This document shows positions 30,379-40,920 of a DNA stretch of 64,000 bases, piece by piece (positions within the stretch are counted from its first letter, which is position 1; the number at the start of each line of letters is the position of its first letter). The notes under the pieces are model-generated. The model was not told the origin of the DNA and did not search any database. It worked only from the letters and a program-made list of their open reading frames with translations. The translations under genes were made by a program, and so were the position numbers. The stretch is from Silene latifolia (taxonomy: Eukaryota; Streptophyta; Magnoliopsida; Caryophyllales; Caryophyllaceae): NCBI RefSeq assembly GCF_048544455.1, contig NC_133538.1, forward strand, positions 145,325,922-145,389,921. Reading direction: 5' to 3'.

Positions 30379-31888
30379 ATGTCTCAAAACTTTGAAAACG
30401 ATCTAAAAGCATGGCTTGACAATCTCATGAAGGATGAAAAGGATTATGTTATTGGGGTCCAGCTAGGAACTTTGCTGCTGTCATTGAAGCAAGTTAAGAT
30501 CTCATGGGATTTTCTACATGTTGCTGCTCTATTTTGGGATTGCGACGTTCACGTATTCCGCTTTGGCAATCGCGAGATATGTCTTATAACGGAGGCATTT
30601 AGTGCCATCCTAGGAAGATCTGTTCAATCTTCTCCCGCGCTTCCTAGTCTCGATGATGATTTAAGAAAAGACTTCAAATATTATCTAGGCATTACTACTC
30701 GTCTAGATGAATTTTTGAATGGACGCATGGTAAATCTCCGTCGTCTGATCGCGCACTTCACTTCCCCTAGCTATCCCAGGACTGTGATTGACTTCCGTTA
30801 TAAAAAGCGGGCATTGGTGTTATGCCTGCTCAACCGTTATCTATTTGTAAGCCCTTCCAATATTTACGGACACGACTGCCTTCTAAAAGTAGTAAAGCAC
30901 ATGCGCAACGACTGCTCGCATATGCCTCTGGTCTTAGCTGAAACTCTTCACTGCTTAGATACCTTACGACACAATCCAGAAGTTGCATTCTGCGGTAGCC
31001 CCCTGTTACTTCAGGTAATTTCTTGTGTCATTCACACAACTCACATATTCCTCCTTCCTATTCCTTTTCCTTTTTTTTTTCCGATTCCTCTCTTTTTTTT
31101 TCTTTTTTTTTTAATTCCTTTTTTTTTCTCCAACCTGGTGTGGGTCATCTTATTTCTTTATTTTTTTCCTCACCTGGTGTGGGTCATTTTATGTCGATAA
31201 ACCTATGTCCTAGGTATGACTACAAGAGCGTATGCGACTAGTTGAACGACCTCTCAATCCCAAATCTTATCAACCTCGTAGCTTCGCTGGCAGACAAAGA
31301 GTTGTGAAAGGGGAGCAGCCGCTTAGCTACTGGAGGGAATGGATGAATAGTGGGTTTCCAATTCGTTGGACTATATCATGGTGGCACATCCCTGCTATGA
31401 CGGCCCCGCGATCCTCTATAGCATACTATATATTACTCACTCCTCTTTCATATTTCCTTCTCGCTTGTCACGACAATTCGGGCGAAAACAACGAGTTCCT
31501 TCTTTAGATACTATTTCTCCTGGAATTTCTCCGATGACCCATTCTTATCTGCGTAACTGGTACCAATACTGGAATGCACGTCGGTTCTGGACTATACAAA
31601 AGGTTCCTGACTCAACCTACATAAGCGATCATTATAAGGTTTGGATGACATCACACTCTGTCGAGGAGCGTGAATCAGCTCGTCAAGCGGAACGTAGGCT
31701 GCAACTTGATGCTACTGAGGTGGGAGAAGGACCTGACTCAGACAAACTCCAAGACTCAAAACTCAAGTAGAGAACACAAAAGTGGAGGAAGTAGAAGTCT
31801 GGTTTGGAAAAGAAAGAAGGATCATAATGACCCGGATGATCAGAATGAACCTAGAAAGAAGAGTGCAGCTAACGAACCGAAAGAGTGA
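30379..31888 (+). pseudogene. Antisense extra ORF of the Tat-like element (plant-mobile-domain/DUF7745-like), with an intron
   Basis: On the strand opposite gag-pol, exon 1 (30379-31014) encodes MSQNFENDLKAWLDNLMKD, then WDCDVHVFRFGNREICLITE and AFSAILGRSVQ. This pattern recalls the DUF7745/plant-mobile-like domain of extra ORFs in Tat-lineage elements. A GT donor follows ...SPLLLQ at 31015. A long pyrimidine tract leads to an acceptor AG at 31227-31228, after which RMRLVERPLNPKSYQPRSF continues in frame. Near 31380-31480 the family-like reading changes frame (to LSRQFGRKQRVPS and YLRNWYQYWNARRFW), so the gene is frameshifted. The C-terminus is basic and Lys-rich. Its role in the element is not known. 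Confidence 0.6.
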
Positions 31889-32466
31889 CAAATGGAATCT
31901 TTAGTAACAGTAGCTATAGCCTATTAGGGTTGAAATAAGAGAAATTATGCATTCTCAAATGTTAGAGTATGAATTACTTTATTGCAATGAAAGATTCTAG
32001 ACACAGAATAAGTGAGACGATTATTAGTTTCCTCAGATTAGTTGCCAGCTTTCATAGTAATTTTTTTGAAAACTCCTAATTGGGAGCGACATATATTACA
32101 GCGTGCTTATGAATTTGCTATTAAAACCTGCTATGGGTTTCCTTTAAGTCTATTTTCTATTTTATTTCCTCTTTTTTAAAGACCTGAGAGGGGTCTCTTT
32201 TCCGAATCACTGCCTGCTTTGTTTATTTTTCTTTCTCTTTTTTTTTTGTTCGCTGCCACTTTTTATGCTGGTTTTTTGTCTTTTTTTTTTGCGACCTGGG
32301 AGTGATCTTCTCTCCTCTGTTTTTCTCGATTCACTTATATTTTCGACCTAGAAGGGGTCTGTTCTATGGTTTTCTTTTATTGCTGCTGCTCTTTATATCC
32401 TCTCGGTCTCTTGTTTTTCCTCTTTTTTTTTTTCGACCTAGTGTGGGTCGTTTCTCTGTTTTCCTT
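31889..32466. repeat. Degenerate tandem unit with GACC...GGTC stems
   Basis: T-rich sequence carrying a unit like CGACCT(A/G)G(A/T)G(T/G)GGGTC at about 32181, 32291, 32345 and 32437. The same unit occurs twice within the intron of the antisense ORF (about 31133 and 31173). Each can form a 4-5 bp GACC/GGTC stem. No coding sequence is supported. Confidence 0.5.
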
Positions 32467-33458
32467 TTATACATGATATTTCTTTAACTGATCAAGATTG
32501 GTTAGTTGACTAAACTCAACCCCTTCTATATCTGTTAGTTGCACTGCTCCTCCTTGTAAAATCTTTTTAATTATGTAAGGGCCGGCCCAGTTTGGTTTCA
32601 ACTTGCCTCTCGGGTCTCTGACCGGTGCCCGTATTTCTTTAAAAACTAAATCACCATCTTTTAAGTTCCTTGCCCTGGCCTTTTTATTAAAAGAAGGAGA
32701 AATTCTTCTTTCGTATAACTGAACTTGGTTAAGAGCTGCTAGTCTTTTCTCATCTATTAATAGCAATTCTTCATATCGAGCTTGTGCCCAATCCACTTCT
32801 GGTATTTGACTTTCTAGTACAATTCTAAGGGAGGGAATTTCAAGTTCTATAGGAAGCACGGCCTCCATCCCGTAGACTAGAGAATATGGTGGTGCTCCCG
32901 TTGGTGTTCTAACCGACGTACGATATCTCCATAAGGCGAACGGCAACTTTGCAGGCCAATCATGATACTTTTCTGTCATCTTTTCAATTATAGTTTTCAC
33001 ATTTTTATTCGCCGCTTCAACTGCCCCATTCATTTGTGGTCTATACGTAGACAACTTACACTGCTGGATCTTGTAATACGTTAGTAAGGCAGCCACATCT
33101 TTCTTAAAATGGGAACCATGATCACTAATTAACTCATGAGGGACACCATACCTACAAATTATATTTTCGGTGATGAACTTGGCAACATGTTTAGAAGTCA
33201 AGGTAGCATAAGACGCTACCTCAACCCACTTACTAAAATAGTCGATTGCTACTAATATAAATTCATGTCCTCCGGTTCCTTTGGGAGCGATTTTGCCAAT
33301 TATGTCTATGCCCCATATCGAAAATGGCCAAGGTGATGCCAAATTGTACAACAATGAAGGTGGTATATGCTGTGCATTGGTATAAATCTGACATTTATGA
33401 CACCTTTTAACATATTGTGTACAATCATGTTCCTATGTCGACCAAAAATATCCAATCC
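32467..33458 (-). pseudogene. Tat-type integrase
   Basis: Integrase joins cDNA ends to host DNA. The catalytic D-D-E residues are visible in WGIDIIG, LISDHGSHF and NGAVEAANK. The C-terminal part includes FNKKARARNLKDGDLVFKEI and GPYIIKKILQGGAVQLTD, ending KYHV. The zinc-binding segment (KRCHKCQIYTNAQHIPP) lies in the same frame but is preceded by an in-frame TAG at 33433-33435. No chromodomain is seen, as expected for Tat elements. Confidence 0.8.
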
Positions 33459-33461
33459 GCA

Positions 33462-34640
33462 TTATTTTTTAGCTAGCATCTGGCCGTTCATGTGCGGTCC
33501 GCAAGTACCATTATGCACTTCTTCCATAATTCTTTGAGCTTCCTTTTCATCCACGCATAAAAGGAGTACCCCTTGCCGAGACTTCTTGTATAACTTTCGT
33601 TGACTAAGAATAATTTGTGCTGCAAACCTTTTGATAGCGCGTTGCGTCCTTATATCAGAATCTGGCGGAAAGCCTCTTCCTAAATGGTAGTTCAATACAT
33701 CTGTGAACCATGGTGCATCATCACCAGCTACTGTATCATCAAGGGCCATACAGTATGTTGGTTCCTCTCTTCTTTCAATGTATAATGGAATATTTTCTAA
33801 TTCATGTGGAATATTGATCATCGGCGCCAATTTAGCTAGAGCATCTGCAAATTGGTTTTCATCTCGGGATAGATAAATGAAATTTGGATCGTCAAAATGC
33901 TTGAGAATGGTTTCGAGGTACGTTTGGTAAAGTGCCATGCCCTCACTTTTGACTTTCCATTTTCCGAAAATATGATTTATAACGAGTGACGAATCTCCGT
34001 ATACTCTCAAGGTTTTAATCCCCAAGGATGATGCTACTCGAAGTCCTAATATACATGCTTCATATTCTGCTTCATTATTTGTGACGCTAAAATCTAACTT
34101 GACTGAAAGAGGGGTATGTGCCCCATCTGGTGAAATCAAAAGTACACCTATGCCATATCCCTTTTGATTGGAAGCGTCGTCGAAAAATAACAGCCAATAG
34201 TCGTCATCAGTAACAAATATTTCCTCGTCAGGGAAGTCGTATGCTTCCGGTGTGTCTTCTGAAACGGGAAAGTCAGCTAAGTAATCGGAAATTACCTTTC
34301 CCTTAATGGCTTTGTGAGCCATAAAAGTAAGATCGAATTCAGCAAGCATCATCGTCCATCTTGCTATTCTACCGCTGAGAATTGGCTTTTCAAATAGATA
34401 CTTCAGAGGGTTCATTCGTGATATGACATGAATTGTGTGGGTTAACATGTAGTGTCTTAATTTCTTAGTGGCCCATACTAATGCTTGGCAGGATTTTTCG
34501 ATTGGAGAATAATTGGTTTTGTATTCCAAGAATTTTTTGCTCAGGTAATAAATTGGTTTTTCTTGACCGTCTTAAATTTGTGCTAACATTGCACCCATTG
34601 ATGTCTGTTAAGTATAAAAGGAGATAAAAGGAGGGGTAGT
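33462..34640 (-). pseudogene. Dual RNase H region of the Tat-like pol
   Basis: The first domain is the RT-linked RNase H (KPIYYLSKKFLEYKTNYSPI, IEKSCQALVWATKKLRHYM). The second is an additional RNase H of archaeal type (YWLLFFDDASNQKGYGIGV, TNNEAEYEACILGLRVAS, VYGDSSLVINHIFGKW), characteristic of the Tat lineage. An in-frame stop (TAA) lies near 34574, at the start of the first domain, and frames change around 34590-34640. The second domain starts FFDDAS where family members usually have FDGAS. Confidence 0.75.
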
Positions 34641-35664
34641 CCAGGTCTTGGAGGGACCAAAATTGGGGGACTTTCTAAGTATGTTTTTATTGTTTCAAAT
34701 GCTTCCTGACACTTCTCGTCCCATTCAATAGATGCCCCTTTCTTCAGTTTCTTAAAAATAGGTTCACACACCATGGTCAGCTTAGATATAAACCGACTAA
34801 TGTATTGTAACTGCCCCAAAAATGCCCGAACTTGCTTCTCCGTTTTTGGTGGTGGCATATTTCTAATTGCCTTGATCTTGGATGGATCAGCCTCAATGCC
34901 TCTATTACTAACAACATACCCTAAAAGCTTCCCGGAGGTAACCCCAAAAGCACATTTTTGCGGGTTGAGTCGAACATTATATTTCGGAGCCTATCAAAGA
35001 ATTTTTGTAATGCGGTCATACGACCTTCTCTATTCAATGACTTTACTATCATATCATCTACATAGACCTCGACCTCCTTATGCATCATGTCATGTAATAG
35101 CGTTGTAGCGGTCCTTTGGTAAGTGGCTCCTGCATTTTTAAATCCAAATGGCATAACCGTATAACAATACGTTCCCCATTCAGTGAGGAATGTAGTTTTC
35201 TCCATATCTTCCTCGGCCATTTTTATTTGATTATACCCCGCGTAACCATCTTTAAAAGAAAGTACAACGTGACCAGCCGTGTTATCCACTAAAATGTCGA
35301 TATGGGGTAGTGGAAAATTGTCTTTTGGACTTGCTTTATTAAGGTCCCTATAGTCAACACACATTCTGACCTTTCCGTCTTTTTTGGGTACCGGAACAAC
35401 ATTTGCCACCCACTCCGGTTAGTTAGCTACTCTTATAAAACCGGCATCGTGCTTTTGTATTTCCTCTTTTATTTCTAATGCCCATTCTGATTTCATCCTT
35501 CTAAGTCTCAGTTTTATGGGTTTTGCAGCAGGATACAGTGGGATAGTATGTTCAACAATTTCTCTGTCTATGTCGGGCATATCTTTATAAGACCAGGCAA
35601 ACACGTCACGATATTCTGTGAGTACTTTAATCAACTTGCTCGTTCTTCTGATTTTAGTGACCAC
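34583..35664 (-). pseudogene. Tat-type reverse transcriptase
   Basis: The polymerase shows FAWSYKDMPDIDREIVEH, VPVPKKDGKVRMCVDYRDLN, FLTEWGTYCYTVMPFGFKNA, the catalytic YVDDMIVKS and the connection motif RAFLGQLQYISRF. An in-frame TAA at 35419-35421 interrupts it just before the fingers domain. The frame is lost near 34920-34990 and recovered by 34858. The active-site aspartates are intact, but the protein cannot be made whole. Confidence 0.8.
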
Positions 35665-36731
35665 CCAATCTTTATTTCTTTCTTATCTTGATCTCTGCCT
35701 ATGTTGATTAATTCCGTTTCCTCAATTATTGATGATTTATTTTCTTGATGTGTTAATGCTTTTATTATATCTTTTGGCAACTCATCTTCATTGGAAACTA
35801 AACAATCAGAATAAGAAATGGGAGGGGTAGGAGAACCAGACAAGTAATTGAAAGCTATTTTATTATCCTTGGAAAGAAGTACATTAAGGAGTAGATCACT
35901 AGACTCGGAATTTGAATGTGAATTAGAATTAACAGCCTGACTCAGCATGAAAAGAAATAGGGTTAAGCCCCGACTCATGTAGGACACTAGACTTGATAAT
36001 ACTAGACTCGATAGAGGTATGGAAGGGTAAAAACCCCTGCTTGCTTGACTGGCTCTTTGTCTCAGCCTCGGTTTCAGACACGGGTTCGGACTCAGCTTCC
36101 TCAAACATAGGCCCTTCTCCCACACTGATTTTGATACTCTTTCCATTAGCTGCAGTCCACTTCCAGGTTTTACGCCATCCATGCTCCATGTTATTGTTGC
36201 AATGGGTTGTGATTAGCTTAGAGGGGTCAAAATGCCTGTCTTGAAGTGCCATGAGAAAATGGTTTGAGTGCTTTATGGGTGCATGTCCAAAGAGTAAACC
36301 AAAGGCATTATTATTTGTGTTTGGAATCCAATCTTTGGTTGGCATTTTTAATGGGAGGGGAGGTGCCTCCTCATATATAAGTAACATTCCTCGAATATTT
36401 CAAACCCGGGAACTTTCTGTTTTGTTTTTTTCACAATGAATGGTTCTGTAAAGTTAAAATATGGAAAATAATCACCTTCTTTGACAAGTTATGCATTTAA
36501 CGTGTGTAGATATTCACCTATTGTATGGCTTGTAGGTCTATTGTCTCTCTTAGTAGACTTCTCTTTCATTCTTTTCGTCAATGCTTCTCTTATTTCTTTC
36601 TTGGATGGCTGATATCCTAAACCAAAGAGGCCGTGTTTGATTCGGTTAAGTGAAGGGTCGGATGCCCTTTTAGGTGTCTTACCAAGTGTTGTCCCATGCA
36701 TGTAGCCACTCTTTTTCATTATTAAGTTCAC
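35665..36731 (-). pseudogene. Protease-RT spacer of the Tat-like polyprotein
   Basis: The region is typical of the poorly conserved spacer between protease and RT in Tat elements. A G-patch-like segment (LFGLGYQPSKKEIREAL, 36489-36731) is followed after a stop and frame changes by linker sequences (36387-35929 and 36182-35631), which include GFYPSIPLSS and an acidic, Ser-rich tail. No enzymatic motif is present. Confidence 0.55.
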
Positions 36732-36848
36732 AGTAGTATTTGCATAATAGGGGCTAGTTTTTTTATCAATGGGTTGTGACTCGTCTTCTATGAAAGCGAC
36801 CTCTTCGTTGAAACCCCATAGGTCTACGCCATCTTCACTATGGTTAAC

Positions 36849-37283
36849 TTACAATACTGGATTGGGTGTGATTTCAACTCTGGTAGGTGATGCATCTAAA
36901 GTGATTACCGATCCTTGAATTATCATTTTGACTTTTTGATGCAGGGATGAAGATATGGTATTAAGCTCATGAAGCCACGGCCTTCCCAAAAGAAGATTAT
37001 ATAAGGCAAGTATGTCGATCACCAGAAACGTGACTTTCTTTTCTATGGGTCCAGTAGTTATATTAGTTGTCAACCACCCCAATACGTCTCTACGTGTGTT
37101 GTCATATGCACGAACAATCCGATTAGTCTTCTTAAAGTCTTTTTCTTCAAAGCCTAAAGCTTGGGCACGTTTCCGAGTGGGGGGAGGTTTCTTTCGCCGA
37201 TCCATTATCAACTAGTGAGAGGGGCACATATTTTTTGTTGCATAGTGTAGTTAGGTGAAGTGCCTTATTATGCTTTATACCCT
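36849..37283 (-). pseudogene. Tat-type aspartic protease
   Basis: The catalytic motif VDNGSA is readable at about 37205-37225, in a different frame from the rest of the domain (37211-36849: VRAYDNTRRDVLGWLT, LLGRPWLHELNTISSSLHQK). A frameshift therefore separates the active-site Asp from the flap region. The upstream segment 37541-37284 holds the usual leader with LFKKLKADITVWDLLCNSLE. Confidence 0.65.
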
Positions 37284-37468
37284 CTAGGGGTAAATCTTTA
37301 TCAGAGAACGTGATAACTTGATAACTGGCTCTCTGTCCTTTGTCAAATAACTAGCCAATTCAGCCGGAGTAGTTTCAGATGGAACACACATACTTGTTAA
37401 AGCATTTAGAATAGCTTGTCTGTGTTCCAGTGAGTTGCATAATAAGTCCCAAACAGTAATGTCAGCTT

Positions 37469-38917
37469 TTAATTTCTTGAATAATTTAATGAGAGCATCA
37501 TCTTCCTTTGTATTTTTATTTTTGCCTTCTTTATTTTGCATAACCTTGGATGGGCTTGCGTCAGTAGGTTATAGTGCCTACCTGAGCGAGTCAAATGTTG
37601 TACATTATTCTGGTCACGGTCAGGTTCTTTATCATTATCAGTGTTATCTTCAACCTCATTATCTGCCCAAATGTCATGAGACTCACTTTCTTCATCACCC
37701 CAAATATCATGAGTAGTATCATCATCTTCCCATTCATCTTCCTCATCACTCACCCATAAACCCATAACATCAGCTATAAACTGAGTCGGGTCAGCATAAA
37801 CGGAGTCATTAGCTGAGATGGCGAGAACGTCTTCGAGTGGATTTTTATTATTGTTTGGCTTTCGAGCTGCTTTGGTTAAAGGGATAGTGCGATTATCAAT
37901 CAAGTTTTGGATGGCATGCCTTAAGGTGAAGCAATAATCCGTATCGTGCCCTTTACCTCTATGATATTTGCAATATTCATTTTCTCTCCATTTCGGACTT
38001 TTGTTGGCTGGATCTGGAGTGGGTCCAATAGGTTTTATATATCCCTCCTTAATTAATCGGTCTAGTGCTCGTGACAGGCTCATACCTAGATCGGTGAATT
38101 CCCTCCTTGATTTTTGTTCCACAGAATTCACTATATCTCCCCCTTTAGAAGTTGAAGCAAAATTTTTCTTATCTTTAAACCATCCTTTGGTCTGATTTTT
38201 GGCAGTAGACTCGACAACATCATCCTCTATTTGTATACCTATTTTGTTTAGCCGAGCAAAGGATTCAATGCCTGCATATCGCAGGTGTGATTTACAAGGT
38301 TCTCGTAAATTTTTCACAAAAATATCCACCTGTTCGGCTTCGGGCGGTCTTTCAATCATTTTTGGAGCTTTATTCCTCCATCGAGCTAAGAAATCTGTAA
38401 AACCTTCTTTCTCAGTTTGTTTCGTAACTTCTAAATCCCGCCTTGTGATCAATAAGTCTGCATTGTTGGAGTATTGTGTCAGAAATTCTTTTTTTATGTC
38501 CTCCCAATTAGAAACAGGTATAGGATCTAAGGAGAAAAACCAACTCCGGGCTACATCTTCTAGAGTGGAAGGAAAAATAACCGGAAAAACCGATGCATCC
38601 ACTTCTTTTAAGGCCATTACTCGTACGAAGCTTCTTATGTGGTGAGTTGGATGCTCGGTACCCTTGAATTTTGGTAGGTCAGCGGTCGTAAATTTAGGAG
38701 GCAGTTTGGCTCGCATGTTCGGCATGTTACATTCAACATCGAGTAGGTCAGCATACTTGGTGCTCCTTTTGATAAGTTTCTCCATGTCCATGAGCTTTTT
38801 AGTTACGTCATCCTCACCGCTACTATCACCCTTGATTTTGTCTTCGATGGACGACAATCGGTTGGTCAAAATGGATAAAGCATTCTTAAGGTCTGTGACT
38901 GATTCTTCGAGCGACAT
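37469..38917 (-). CDS. Tat-type gag
   Basis: 482 residues, open from MSLEESVTDLKNALSILTNR. It starts with a coiled-coil-like segment, then the Retrotrans_gag region (SWFFSLDPIPVSNWEDIKKE, FLTQYSNNADLLITRRDLEV, FTDFLARWRNKAPKMIERPP). A single C-H-type knuckle (CKYHRGKGHDTDYCFTLRHA) is followed by an acidic stretch and the LTRSGRHYNLL motif that marks the protease boundary. It is the best preserved frame of the element. About 45 bp upstream the sequence passes into a FAR1-like exon on the other strand, so the normal leader and LTR are gone. Confidence 0.8.
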   Translation of the reverse strand: MSLEESVTDLKNALSILTNRLSSIEDKIKGDSSGEDDVTKKLMDMEKLIKRSTKYADLLDVECNMPNMRAKLPPKFTTADLPKFKGTEHPTHHIRSFVRVMALKEVDASVFPVIFPSTLEDVARSWFFSLDPIPVSNWEDIKKEFLTQYSNNADLLITRRDLEVTKQTEKEGFTDFLARWRNKAPKMIERPPEAEQVDIFVKNLREPCKSHLRYAGIESFARLNKIGIQIEDDVVESTAKNQTKGWFKDKKNFASTSKGGDIVNSVEQKSRREFTDLGMSLSRALDRLIKEGYIKPIGPTPDPANKSPKWRENEYCKYHRGKGHDTDYCFTLRHAIQNLIDNRTIPLTKAARKPNNNKNPLEDVLAISANDSVYADPTQFIADVMGLWVSDEEDEWEDDDTTHDIWGDEESESHDIWADNEVEDNTDNDKEPDRDQNNVQHLTRSGRHYNLLTQAHPRLCKIKKAKIKIQRKMMLSLNYSRN

Positions 38918-38960
38918 GGTTACTGGTGGTTGGGTTACAAGTACGGCTTGCGGTATACTA

Positions 38961-39617
38961 ATTAGTCTTCATGTACCCTTCTCTCGTCCCCAAGCTGGAG
39001 TGACTACTAAGTTTGGATCTTTTTTACGCCTCCCTATCCTGGATCATGACATCGAGGCTCTTCTTGGCATCACAGCTTCAAATGATATTGACCTTCGACC
39101 GCCAAATAAGGCCAAGAATAAGGGCAGTGGTAAAAGATTAAGGTCGTCGAAAGAAAAGGTCAAGAGCAAGCCACAAAAGAGGAAGCGAAGATGCGGTAAC
39201 TGCAAGAAGTGGGTGAACCACAATAGTAGAACTTGTAATCTTCCATTTGCTGAAAGTCCCCCTTCTGATGACGATGATGAAGAAGAATCGAAAGCAAGAG
39301 GTATGAATCGAACTATTACTCTCCTATTATTCTAATGTTATCCTCTTATTCTACTGTTATTCCCCTATTATTCCGGTGTTACTCTGCTATTCTGCTGCTT
39401 TGTTGTGTTATTTCTCTTTGCTATTCTCGCTATTAATGTGTTGTTATTTTTGAATAGAAAATGGATATTCTTCGTGGAAATGGATAGTGTCTGCAATAAC
39501 AGCAGAGTAGCTGCTAAATTTGCTCTAATTGTTATTCTACTGCTATTAATGTTATTCTACTAATATTCTGCTATTAATGTAGCTGCTAAATACTAAGCAA
39601 ACATTGCAGGAATATGA
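38961..39617 (+). pseudogene. C-terminal exon of a FAR1/MURA-like transposase
   Basis: Only the C-terminus of a Mutator-type transposase or its FAR1/FRS relatives remains. It reads VPFSRPQAGVTTKFGSFLRL, then a Lys/Arg-rich segment (KGSGKRLRSSKEKVKSKPQK) and a zinc knuckle CGNCKKWVNHNSRTC, followed by an acidic tail (SPPSDDDDEEES). A donor GTATGA at 39301 ends the exon. A plausible acceptor GCAG at 39606-39609 gives a stop within two codons (TGA at 39615-39617). The 5' part is lost at the junction with the Tat-like element. Confidence 0.65.
39301..39609 (+). repeat. Intron with 11-bp-type (TTATTCTACTG)n repeats, plus orientation
   Basis: Repeated CTATTATTC, CTACTGTTATTCC and CTGCTATTC units fill the intron of the FAR1-like exon. 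The repeat has the same sense-strand orientation here as in the minus-strand Ulp1 genes, where it appears inverted. Confidence 0.6.
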
Positions 39618-39977
39618 ATCAGATGCATGAAGTAACAAAGACAAAAGAGACGCAAAAGACAGCGGCTACGATGTAGACTTCGCCTAAAAATGTCAAAGAC
39701 TTTTACTATTTGTCATTGTTTGAATTGCATTTTAACCTAAAATGTTTCTTCTAGATAATAAAGTGAGATCTACATTATATGAGAATTAATACTAGTTACT
39801 TTAATTTTTTTTGTTAATATTATCTAATTGTTTCACAAACCACCCACAAAATAAAACTGCATTTACACACTACAATAATAGTTGAATAATAACAGATTAG
39901 TAATATTTATAAAAAGCAGTTCCACTTTTCAGTTTTTATTAAAAACAGTTACCTAACCTAATCTAATATAATTACAG

Positions 39978-40315
39978 GAAAACTGTTTGTATTCCCCAAG
40001 CCCCTATAAATACTGCTATTACGTGTTAAAAAAACACACACGCACCGAATAAGTCTGAAAAAACTGTTTGTATTCAGAAAAAACTCGCATCTCCTCTGCA
40101 AAAGGTAATTTCTTATCTTTTTTTTTTGGTAGACAGGTAATTTCTTATCTTTCTATACTTTATTACACAAAAACTGTTTCTATTCCCGAAGCCCCTATAA
40201 ATACTGCTATTTCGAATAAAAAAACAAACACACACAATGAAAAAGTCCATTCCAAAAAAAAACTTTATCTCCTCTGCAAAAAGGTAATTTCTTATCTTTC
40301 TATTCTTTGTTTTTC
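39978..40315 (+). promoter_or_regulatory. Duplicated TATA-box promoter and leader exon with splice donor
   Basis: Two copies of a block of about 190 bp occur. Each has AAACTGTTT(G/C)TATTCCC, then AAGCCCCTATAAATACTGCT (TATA box CTATAAATA at about 40010 and 40195), an A-rich ACACACAC stretch, a short CTCCTCTGCAAAA segment and a donor GTAATTTCTTATC (about 40105 and 40282). An extra GTAATTTC copy lies at 40136 and a related GTAATTC at 40370. This is a convincing plant core promoter plus leader, pointing to the small ORF at 40460-40920. Confidence 0.55.
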
Positions 40316-40458
40316 TTTGATGTTTATTTTTCTTATCTGTCAACACTATACTCGATGCTGCAGAAAAGGTAATTCTCATTCTTCTGCTTTGGTTTGCTTT
40401 TAATTTGGTTGAAATATTTTAAACATCTTTTTATAATGCAAAAAGTTTCATACTTCCA

Positions 40459-40920
40459 ATGCTTGGGATGAGTGACGAATCGACGATAACAAGAAGGTCC
40501 CGACAAGGAGGAAATCGATGAAGCGAAACGGATGATAGAGTCCCTCACGATAGAGTTGATCGACACAAGGACAAATTTAGAGGCAGCAGAAAACCGTGAA
40601 GAGGCCTTAATAAGAGAGGTTGACAATGTTACGACACAGTTGAAGGTTGCTGAACTTCAAAATGAACGTATGCTTAGACAATTGAAGGAAAAGAAAAATA
40701 GGAACTACACGGCCGACATGGACAATCGGTTTATTTTGGTGTGAATGCTTTGAGGAAGTATTACATCAAGTCGATATTTCAATCTCTCGGCAATTGGACA
40801 CCGATTAAAGCCATGGAACTTATGAAAGCATACAAAAACGCTTTTCAGGATGAGTCGGTGGAAGTTGAGAGCACTTTGTCGTCCGAGGACCGCGCGCAGC
40901 GCGTCGAGAGAATAGAATAA
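40459..40920 (+). pseudogene. Small coiled-coil ORF between the transposase and protease genes, frameshifted
   Basis: Unrecognised. Three overlapping frames read continuously: MLGMSDESTIT from 40459; then EEIDEAKRMIESLTIELIDT with strong heptad character (40510-40740); then GVNALRKYYIKSIFQSLGNW and an acidic/Arg-rich end stopping at 40920. The joins near 40495 and 40735 look like single-base frameshifts or unrecognised splice sites. It lies on +, downstream of the duplicated promoter. The product would be about 150 residues, mostly helical. Confidence 0.45.

Larger units (their letters stand above)
25980..38960 (-). mobile_element. Decayed Tat/Retand-lineage Ty3/gypsy element F
   Basis: Minus-strand order is gag (38917-37469), protease, a G-patch-like spacer, RT, two RNase H domains and integrase (to 32467). 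Then come an antisense extra ORF (30379 to about 31890), a long 3' region with tandem structures, a polypurine tract (25980-25993) and a possible LTR start. Two RNase H domains, an extra ORF in antisense and a repeat-bearing 3' untranslated region are hallmarks of the Tat lineage (Ogre, Retand and relatives). The 5' LTR and PBS are missing; just beyond the gag start the sequence becomes a FAR1-like exon. The link between the 3' region and pol is inferred from order. Confidence 0.65.

Noticed and set aside
38664-38960. N-terminal half of the plus-strand frame leading into the FAR1-like exon
   Set aside because: This part is antisense to Tat gag; only sequence after about 38960 reads like a transposase.
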